A stretch of DNA of 32,800 nt from positions 1-32,800 of the forward strand of contig JAGWPW010000097.1 in NCBI GenBank assembly GCA_028870315.1, given 5' to 3'. This stretch comes from Sphingomonadales bacterium. GTDB taxonomy: Bacteria > Pseudomonadota > Alphaproteobacteria > Sphingomonadales > Sphingomonadaceae. Below are positions 24,133-30,590 of the stretch, piece after piece (within the stretch, counting starts at the first letter, position 1; each line of letters opens with the position of its first letter). Below the pieces are notes generated by a model. That model saw nothing but the letters and a program-made list of their open reading frames with translations, was not told the DNA's origin and made no database searches. The position numbers were made by a program, and so were the translations under genes.

Positions 24133-25183
24133 ACCGGCGATCGCGGTCGTCATCGTCAATTATCGCACCGCAGCGCTGACGCTTGCCGCGCTTGCCGCGC
24201 TTTGCGGCGAGCGTGAGCGGCTTCCCGGGCTTCGCGCGATGATCGTCGATGGCGGCTCGGGCGATGATTCGGTCGAGCAGCTGCGCGCCGGCATCGCCGA
24301 TCGCGGCTGGGACGACTGGGTGCGGTTGCTGCCGCTGGCAGTCAATGGCGGCTTCGGCTGGGCCAACAACCAGGCGATGCTCACGCTGCTGCAATCCGAC
24401 AACCCGCCCGACTACCTCCATCTGCTCAACCCCGACACGCGCATCGAGCCGGGCGCGGTCGGTTGCCTCGCAGGCGTGCTCGACCGCCATCCCGAATGCG
24501 CGGTGGCCGCAAGCCTGCTGCTGAACGAGGATGGCAGCCCCTCGGGTTCGGCCTTCCGCTTTCCCTCGATTGCCCGCGAATTCGACCGCGGCGCGCGCAC
24601 CGCCCCGCTTGCCCGCTGGCTGGGGATAGCACCGGTGCTCATCGCCGACGCCCCGGCGGGCGCGGCCGACTGGGTGACCGGGGCGAGCATGATGATCCGC
24701 GCCACCGCCTTGCGCGAGGTCGGGCTGTTCGACAGCGGTTTCTTCCTCTATTTCGAGGAGGTCGAGCTCATGGCGCGGCTGGCGCGCGCGGGCTGGAGCA
24801 TACGCCATGAACCGTCCAGCCGGGTGTGCCATATCGGCGGCGCCGCGACCGGCAAGACCTATCAATTCGCCGATCTCCGCGTCGCGCCGCCGCTTCCCGC
24901 CTACTGGTTCCATTCGCGCCGCCGTCTGCTTGTGCAACTGTATGGCACCCCGGGCGCGATCGCCGCGGGCGGCGCATGGCTTGCCGGACACGCGCTGTTC
25001 CTGCTGCGCCGCGCGCTCGGGCGCGCGGGTGGGCATGTGCCCACGCGGCGCGAGGCGCGCGACCTGCTGCGCCACGGCTTCCTTCCGGTTTCGTATGACC
25101 GGCAGCCCGCCATCACGCGCTGGAACGACCCGCCGGGACAGCCGCCGGCGTGGATAGCATGGGCCAAGGGCGGCGGGGCGTAG
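24125..25183 (+). CDS. Family 2 glycosyltransferase (rhamnosyltransferase-like)
   Basis: A 352-residue intact GT2 enzyme transferring a sugar from a nucleotide-sugar donor to a growing glycan. Motifs include VVIVNYRTAAL (8-18), VDGGSGDDS (41-49), NGGFGWANNQ (74-83), LNPDTRIEPG (101-110), WVTGASMMIR and YFEEVELMARL, the pattern of WbbL-type rhamnosyltransferases. The ATG at 24125 lies within the end of the broken glycosyltransferase, so translation is probably coupled to it. The product is likely cytoplasmic or membrane-associated. Together with the sulfotransferase it forms a surface-polysaccharide module. Confidence 0.9.
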   Translation: MAEPAIAVVIVNYRTAALTLAALAALCGERERLPGLRAMIVDGGSGDDSVEQLRAGIADRGWDDWVRLLPLAVNGGFGWANNQAMLTLLQSDNPPDYLHLLNPDTRIEPGAVGCLAGVLDRHPECAVAASLLLNEDGSPSGSAFRFPSIAREFDRGARTAPLARWLGIAPVLIADAPAGAADWVTGASMMIRATALREVGLFDSGFFLYFEEVELMARLARAGWSIRHEPSSRVCHIGGAATGKTYQFADLRVAPPLPAYWFHSRRRLLVQLYGTPGAIAAGGAWLAGHALFLLRRALGRAGGHVPTRREARDLLRHGFLPVSYDRQPAITRWNDPPGQPPAWIAWAKGGGA

Positions 25184-25190
25184 ACACATC

Positions 25191-25219
25191 GCGCCAAAAG
25201 CCGGCGCCCCCTTTGGCGC
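25191..25219. terminator. Hairpin between convergent glycosyltransferase and TetR genes
   Basis: GCGCCAAA (25191-25198) and TTTGGCGC (25212-25219) form an eight-base stem between the two stop codons. No T-run follows on either strand, so it is a possible bidirectional terminator only. Confidence 0.4.
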
Positions 25220-25225
25220 AATGCC

Positions 25226-25792
25226 TCAGCGCTCAAGCTGGTCGATGCACCAGGCGATGAGCGCCCTTGTCTCGGCATGGCCGCCGGCGATGCCGATCGC
25301 GGTTTCGAGACCCAGAATGCTGCCCACCGCGCCGATCGCCATGGTGACGGCGAAGGGGGTGATTTCGGGCGCGCTGCCTTGCGTCACGGCTTCGAGCCGC
25401 GACAGGCCAAGCCGGCGCACCTCCTCGCCGAAGGCGATCGTACGCGCGCGGATCGCCTCATTATGGTTGGCAAGCGACAGGAACTCGATGTTGAGCACCG
25501 CATCGACCGGGTTCGCATGCGCCTGCCAGAAGGCGTGCAAGGGCCGCTCGCCCGAAAGCGCCGCCTCGATCCCCACACGGTAGCGTTCGATGTGGCGCTC
25601 ATAGGTGGCAACCAGGAGATCCTCGAGCGTCTGGAAGTAATAATAGACGAGCTGGTGCTTGAGCCCGGCCGCCTCGGCGACGCTGCGCGCGGTAAGCGCG
25701 CCATAGCCTTGCCCGCGCATCACCGTCTCGACCGCATCCATCAGCCGGGCGCGCGTCGCCGAGGTTTCGGTGCCCAGTCTGCGGGTTGCCAT
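25226..25792 (-). CDS. TetR-family transcriptional regulator
   Basis: A 188-residue repressor-type regulator. The helix-turn-helix is at about 33-55 (LTARSVAEAAGLKHQLVYYY, then FQTLEDLL), followed by a helical ligand domain. The ATG at 25792 has AGGA upstream; 19 extra in-frame residues are excluded. It is divergent from the VOC-P450-P450 operon, with a palindrome in the 131-base gap, so it probably represses that operon and itself and is released by a pathway compound. Confidence 0.9.
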   Translation of the reverse strand: MATRRLGTETSATRARLMDAVETVMRGQGYGALTARSVAEAAGLKHQLVYYYFQTLEDLLVATYERHIERYRVGIEAALSGERPLHAFWQAHANPVDAVLNIEFLSLANHNEAIRARTIAFGEEVRRLGLSRLEAVTQGSAPEITPFAVTMAIGAVGSILGLETAIGIAGGHAETRALIAWCIDQLER

Positions 25793-25826
25793 GGCCGACG
25801 TCCTAGCGATTGACAGCGCCCGGCGC

Positions 25827-25850
25827 CATGCTAATGATTTGGTCAGCATG
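25827..25850. promoter_or_regulatory. Candidate TetR operator
   Basis: CATGCT and AGCATG are exact inverted arms around a 12-base centre in the gap between the TetR gene and the P450 operon. The minus strand reads CTGACCAAA within it, a nonamer also present at 14125-14133 in the SDR 5/SDR 6 promoter region. Confidence 0.5.
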
Positions 25851-25923
25851 AAGCGGGTCAGTCCCGGTGGGAAGCGGCAGCATCGAACCCTCGATCAGCG
25901 CCGCGGTTTGAACGAGGCGGGAA

Positions 25924-26442
25924 ATGGCGCTGCGTGGCTTCTTTCAGAACGCCTATGTGACCCGCAATCTCGATCGCGCGGTCGCGCTGTGGTCCTCGAC
26001 CCTGGGATGCGGCGGGTTCGCGGCGATGGACTTCGAACTGTGCCTGCGCACCGCTCAAGGAGATCGGCCAGTCCAACTGCGCGTGGCGACCGCCTGGATC
26101 GGAGCCTTGCAGGTCGAGCTGATCGAGCCCGTCTCGGGCCATGTCGCGCCCTATCTGCAGGGTCTTCCGGCGGACCGGACCGACTTCGTTCCGCGTTTCC
26201 ACCATGTCGCGGTGCGGCGCGAGGATGCTGGCGCGCTGCGGCGTGAAGTGGCGGCGCTCGGCCTGCCGATCGTATTCGAAACCAGCGGCAACGGCATCGC
26301 CTCGACCTTGGTCGATGCCTCCGCGCGCCTCGGCCACCCGATCGAGTTCGTTTGTGCCGATGCCGCGGGCTGGGAACTGCTCGGCTGGCCGACCTCACGC
26401 AAGATTGCCAAGGAAAGATTCCACGATGGCCACTTTGACTAG
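25924..26442 (+). CDS. VOC-superfamily (glyoxalase-like) protein 2
   Basis: A 172-residue VOC-like protein. Equivalent ligand positions appear as Q8 (FFQNAYV), E65 (LQVELIEP), H93 or H94 (RFHHVAVR) and E141 (PIEFV), so the first histidine of the usual H-E-H-E set is replaced by glutamine. It is the first gene of the unit controlled by the TetR regulator, and its end overlaps the first P450 gene by 17 bases. The ATG at 25924 was chosen on protein similarity and a GAGG-type upstream sequence. The reaction is unknown. Confidence 0.82.
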   Translation: MALRGFFQNAYVTRNLDRAVALWSSTLGCGGFAAMDFELCLRTAQGDRPVQLRVATAWIGALQVELIEPVSGHVAPYLQGLPADRTDFVPRFHHVAVRREDAGALRREVAALGLPIVFETSGNGIASTLVDASARLGHPIEFVCADAAGWELLGWPTSRKIAKERFHDGHFD

Positions 26443-27643
26443 CATCGCCGAGCTCGACCTGATGGAACTTCCGATCGAGGATCGCGCATTCGGGGCGGAT
26501 CCCGAGCCGTGGTTTGCCCGGGCCCGCGCGGTGCATCCCTATCTTGCGAAATTCGCCCATGGCTATCTCGTCCACGGGCACCGCGAGATCCGCGACCTCA
26601 TCCAGATGGACGACAAGCTGCATCTGGCGGTTGATGATGTCGTCGAGATCATGGGCGCGCGCGGCACGCCCTGGGGCGATTTCATGAAGAATCTCGTCAT
26701 CGCGAAAATGGGCGACGAGCATCGGCGCATGCGCGATGCACTCAAGCCGTTCTTCAAGCCGCGCCGGATCGCCAGCCACCTCGACCTGATCCGCAAGGTG
26801 ATCGATGCGCTGCTCGACGAATGGGCACCTAGAGGCGCGTTCGACTTCACCGAATTCGCCGCGAACTTTCCGGTCGCGGTGATGTTCGGCCTGATCGGCG
26901 CCGATCTTGCCGATCTGCCACGCATCAAATGGGCGCTCGAAACGCAGGGTCTCAGCTACAGCCTCGACAAGTCGCTGCTGCCCGACATGGAAGCCGCGCA
27001 TGCGATGATGATGCGCTTCACCGCCGAATTGATCGACAGACGTCGGGCAGGCGCGGAAAAGCCCGACGACCTCCTCGGCGCGCTGATCGACGCGATGGAC
27101 GCGGGCGTGCTCAGCGATCTTGAGGTCCGCGAGCAATTGTATTTCCTTTTCGCCGCCGGCTACGACACCACCAAGAACCAGCTCGGCATGACGACCCATC
27201 TGCTTCTCCAGCACCCCGAAATGTGGGAACGCTGCGCGCGCGATCGCGATTTCTGCACGCTGGCGATCGAGGAAGGGCTGCGCCATTCGAGCCCGAGCAG
27301 CCCGCCGCGCATCGCGCTGGAGGACATCGAATATGACGGGCTGCTGATCCCCAGGGGCAGCCACCTCATGTTCCTGCTCAACATCTCGGGCCGCGATCCG
27401 CGCAGCTTCGCCGATGCCATGGCCTTTCGTCCGGGGCGCGAAGCCGCGCGCCACCACCTCGCCTTCGGCAAGGGCGCGCATATCTGCCTGGGGCTGCACC
27501 TCGCGCGCTTCCAGATGGAGGAAGGTCTGCACCGGATCGCGCAGCGCCTCACGCAGCCCGCGCTCGCCGGCGAGGTGCGCTGGCGGCGCTTTCCCGGCGT
27601 GTGGGGGCTGGAACGGCTGCCGATCCGCTTTATCCCCGCCTGA
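26426..27643 (+). CDS. Cytochrome P450, first of two
   Basis: A 405-residue soluble bacterial P450 monooxygenase. The I-helix has AAGYDTTKNQ (243-252) with the acid-threonine pair, the K-helix ExxR is E283-GL-R286, and the heme loop is FGKGAHICLGLHLAR with cysteine ligand C354. No N-terminal membrane anchor is present, so it should use ferredoxin and ferredoxin reductase, neither of which is in the window. The ATG at 26426 (MATLTSIAEL) has AGGAAAG upstream. The substrate is unknown; the upstream VOC gene and regulator suggest a self-contained inducible unit. Confidence 0.94.
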   Translation: MATLTSIAELDLMELPIEDRAFGADPEPWFARARAVHPYLAKFAHGYLVHGHREIRDLIQMDDKLHLAVDDVVEIMGARGTPWGDFMKNLVIAKMGDEHRRMRDALKPFFKPRRIASHLDLIRKVIDALLDEWAPRGAFDFTEFAANFPVAVMFGLIGADLADLPRIKWALETQGLSYSLDKSLLPDMEAAHAMMMRFTAELIDRRRAGAEKPDDLLGALIDAMDAGVLSDLEVREQLYFLFAAGYDTTKNQLGMTTHLLLQHPEMWERCARDRDFCTLAIEEGLRHSSPSSPPRIALEDIEYDGLLIPRGSHLMFLLNISGRDPRSFADAMAFRPGREAARHHLAFGKGAHICLGLHLARFQMEEGLHRIAQRLTQPALAGEVRWRRFPGVWGLERLPIRFIPA

Positions 27644-27692
27644 CCGGCCAGACCGGCGATCGGGCACCGGCAATCAACAGGAAAAGGATGCG

Positions 27693-29027
27693 ATGACGAT
27701 GACTGAGGCGCTGATCGAGCGGGACTATTTCTCGGACCACGAGGTTCTGAAAGACCCCTATGGCTTCTTCGACGCGATCCGCGCGCAAGGCCCGGTCTAT
27801 CGGCCGCCGGGGCGCGACTATGTCATCGTCACCGGCTTCGACGAAGCGCTGGCGGTGCTGCGCGATCACGAGGTCTTCTCGGCGGTCATCGCCTTGCAAG
27901 GCGCCGCAGCGCCGCTGCCCTTCCAAGCGCGCGGCGCCGACATCACCGCCGAGATCGAGGCGCACCGCCTTGAGTTCGCCGGCGGGGACCAGGTGGTCAA
28001 TCTCGACGACGAGCCGCACAGCCGATTGCGCGCCTTCATCAACACGCTGTTCGTGCCCTCGCGCCTCAAGGCGAGCGAGGCGTTCATCGAAGCCTATTGC
28101 AACGACATGGTCGGCCGCGCCGTGGCCGATGGCGGGGTCGAGCTGATCGGCAGCATCGCCACCCCCTTCGTCACCATGGTCGTGGCGGACCTGCTCGGCG
28201 TGCCGACGGCCGACCGCCAGCTGTTCATGGATGCGATCGCCCGGGGTCCGGTGCCGGGTGCGCTCGACGGGACCGACCCGATGGCGGGCGGCGGCGAGCA
28301 CCCCTTTGCGGTCATGGGCAGCTATTTCTACGGCTATCTCGCCGATCGTCGCGCGCATCCGCGCGACGACATCCTGACCGAATTCGCTCACGCCAAATAC
28401 AACGACGGCACCACCCCCGAACTGCACGATCTCGTCCAGCTTGGCATGTTCATGTTCGGTGCGGGCCAGGACACCAGCGCCAAGCTGCTTGGCAATTCGA
28501 TGAAGTATCTCGTCGCGGACCAGGAACTGCAAAGCCGGCTGCGCACGGACCCGACGCTCATCCCTGCCTTCCTCGAAGAGGTGCTGCGCCTCGAAGGCTC
28601 GACCAAGCAGACCGCGCGGCTGGCGCGCAAGGAAACGCGGATCGGCGACGTCGCCATACCGGCGGGCACCAAGATCCTCGTCGCGCTGTCCGCCGCCAAC
28701 CGCGACCCGCGCCGCTGGGACGCGCCCGACGAGCTGGTGATCGGCCGCAAGCGGATCGCCGAGCATGTCGGCTTCGGGCGCGGCAAGCATGTCTGCGCCG
28801 GGGCGCCGCTCGCCCGGGTCGAAGTGCGCGTGATCCTCGAGAAGTTCCTGGCGATGACCACGCGGATCGAACTCGACCGCGCGATGCACCCCGGGGGAAT
28901 TGCCGGGCTCAGCTACGAGCCGAGCTTCATCATCCGCGGGCTCGAAAAGATGCATATCACGCTGGCTCCGGCGGCGGGCTTCGTCGCGCCGGGGCTCGCC
29001 GCGAGGCCGGATATGATTGCGACCTGA
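27693..29027 (+). CDS. Cytochrome P450, second of two
   Basis: A 444-residue P450 with I-helix FGAGQDTSAKLL (AGQDTS at 257-262), ExxR at E296-R299 and heme loop FGRGKHVCAGAPLAR (C368). It is longer than the first P450, with extra residues before the I-helix (for example the DPMAGGGEHPF segment). The ATG at 27693 has AAAAGGA upstream; 49 bases separate it from the first P450, so the genes are probably co-transcribed. The two P450s differ clearly in sequence, so they probably act on different positions or substrates rather than being a recent duplication. Confidence 0.94.
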   Translation: MTMTEALIERDYFSDHEVLKDPYGFFDAIRAQGPVYRPPGRDYVIVTGFDEALAVLRDHEVFSAVIALQGAAAPLPFQARGADITAEIEAHRLEFAGGDQVVNLDDEPHSRLRAFINTLFVPSRLKASEAFIEAYCNDMVGRAVADGGVELIGSIATPFVTMVVADLLGVPTADRQLFMDAIARGPVPGALDGTDPMAGGGEHPFAVMGSYFYGYLADRRAHPRDDILTEFAHAKYNDGTTPELHDLVQLGMFMFGAGQDTSAKLLGNSMKYLVADQELQSRLRTDPTLIPAFLEEVLRLEGSTKQTARLARKETRIGDVAIPAGTKILVALSAANRDPRRWDAPDELVIGRKRIAEHVGFGRGKHVCAGAPLARVEVRVILEKFLAMTTRIELDRAMHPGGIAGLSYEPSFIIRGLEKMHITLAPAAGFVAPGLAARPDMIAT

Positions 29028-29036
29028 CCGGCGGCG

Positions 29037-29094
29037 CGGCTTCGGGCATCGGCGGCGCCGGCAGCGCGCGCGGCGCGCCAAAGACCCGAAGCCG
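29037..29094. repeat. Ten-base inverted repeat between the P450 and amidase stops
   Basis: CGGCTTCGGG (29037-29046) and CCCGAAGCCG (29085-29094) are exact reverse complements with a 38-base GC-rich spacer. The position between convergent genes suits a bidirectional terminator. It is also at the likely border between accessory and core DNA. Confidence 0.5.
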
Positions 29095-29111
29095 GTCCCC
29101 CGCGCGATGCG

Positions 29112-29999
29112 CTATGGCGCGGCCAGCAGCGCCGGCACGCTCTGCCGCGCGAAAAACACGCGGATCGCCCGGTCCGCGACGGTGGCGAAGGCATCCTGGC
29201 CTTGCTTCGAGGACAGCCAGACGACATCGCGCGGATTGCTGATGTAGCCCGCCTCGAACAGCACCGAGGGCACGTCGGGCGATTTCAGCACCACGAAGGC
29301 GGCCGATTGCAGCGGGCGATCGCGGAACACCATATGGCCCTCGCCCTCGCGCAGCACGAGCCCGGCGAACTGGCCCGATTGCGCGTCGGTGTGGCGCTGC
29401 GACAGATCGACGAGGATCGCATTGACATCGCCATCGCCCGAGGCGAGCGGAATGCCGTTGACGCTGTCGGCACGATTCTCGCTGGCGGCAAGGCGTTCGG
29501 CCTCCTCGCTGCTGCCGCGGTCGGACAGCGTATAGACGGTCGCGCCGGTGGCGCCGGCATCATCGGCGCTGTCGGCATGGATCGAGACGAAAAGATCCGC
29601 TTTAAGCCGGCGCGCCATTCCCGAGCGTTCCTCAAGCAGCAGGTAGCGGTCGTCGCTGCGGGTCAGCGCCACGCGAATGCCCCCGCCCGCGAGCAGCCGG
29701 GCTTCGAGCGCGCGGGCCAGCGTCAGCGTCAGGTCCTTTTCGTTGCGGCTGCCGTTGTGCGCGCCCGGATCGTGGCCGCCATGCCCGGCATCGATCACCA
29801 CCAGCGGCCGGCTCGCATCGAGCGGCCCCTCGATCGGCGGCAGCCCGACCTCGCGCCCCGCCGGCGGGAAATCGATATGCACGACATAGTCGCGCCCGCG
29901 CCCGGCGGTGCCGAAATGGCGGTCGACCACGACCATAGCCCCCGCCACCGCCAGCGGCGCCAGCACGATCGCAGCGAGCATCCCGAACCTTGTCTTCAT
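29112..29999 (-). CDS. N-acetylmuramoyl-L-alanine amidase (Amidase_3)
   Basis: A 295-residue zinc amidase that cuts the bond between N-acetylmuramic acid and L-alanine in peptidoglycan. A hydrophobic N-terminal segment (MLAAIVLAPLAVAGAMVVV) suggests membrane anchoring or export. Zinc and catalytic residues are H73 (DAGHGG), E87 (NEKD), H141 (SIHADS) and E249 (VLFEAGYISNP). There is no AMIN domain. The start at 29999 (MKTRFGML) is chosen so that the protein begins just before the hydrophobic segment; its ribosome-binding site is weak, and ATGs at 30023, 30044 and 30113 are alternatives. It is divergent from rne, an arrangement I recall for amiC in Caulobacter. Confidence 0.88.
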   Translation of the reverse strand: MKTRFGMLAAIVLAPLAVAGAMVVVDRHFGTAGRGRDYVVHIDFPPAGREVGLPPIEGPLDASRPLVVIDAGHGGHDPGAHNGSRNEKDLTLTLARALEARLLAGGGIRVALTRSDDRYLLLEERSGMARRLKADLFVSIHADSADDAGATGATVYTLSDRGSSEEAERLAASENRADSVNGIPLASGDGDVNAILVDLSQRHTDAQSGQFAGLVLREGEGHMVFRDRPLQSAAFVVLKSPDVPSVLFEAGYISNPRDVVWLSSKQGQDAFATVADRAIRVFFARQSVPALLAAP

Positions 30000-30590
30000 T
30001 CCGCCGACTGACCCGATCACCATGCGTGCTGTCGGGCCTGCCATCGGGAAACCGAGGCTCCCTCCCCCCAACGGAAAATCCCGAAGCGGCGGCTTTTGTC
30101 TGTAATTGCCCATTCGCGCTCAGGCAATGGCCGCCGGGCGGCGATGATTCGCCCGTCCACAGGCGCGGCGCAATAAACTTGCCGTGGCGGCAAGAGGGTG
30201 CTAACCGGCTGCAACCGGGGCAGTTCATGCCCGGATCCCCCCCAAGCGCCACGCCCCAGGCGGATGCTGCGCATAGCGGGCGGATCGGGCGTTGCCGGTG
30301 CCCGCCCGGGTTCTCCGGGCCGGCGCTTCCCGGATACGACAGGTTGATGCCGAAGATGACAAGCCGTTCACCGTTCCGTTCGCTGCCGCCCGTTCCGGGC
30401 GCGGCCGGGCGGGGCGCGGCCGGTGCCGTTCTTGCCAAGGCAGACACACGAATCGCCGGCCTTGCCGGTATGTCCCACCCGCTTGCGCCACGACGCCGGG
30501 GCTTTGCCCCGCTTGCGGCGCATTGCCCCTTCACACGAAAAAGCGCCCTGCGCGCGGGCCTGCCCGCACGCCGCGGCTGGAGAAAACATA
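30000..30590. promoter_or_regulatory. Divergent amidase/rne regulatory region with several hairpins
   Basis: This 591-base region contains no convincing gene. It should hold the amidase promoter and the promoter plus long 5' leader of rne. Visible structures are CTTGCCG/CGGCAAG (30178-30194), CCGGC-CTT-GCCGG (30456-30468) and CGGGGC-TTT-GCCCCG (30497-30511). RNase E in other bacteria controls its own mRNA through a structured leader, so a similar role is possible. The rne Shine-Dalgarno is GGAG, about eight bases before the ATG. Confidence 0.6.
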
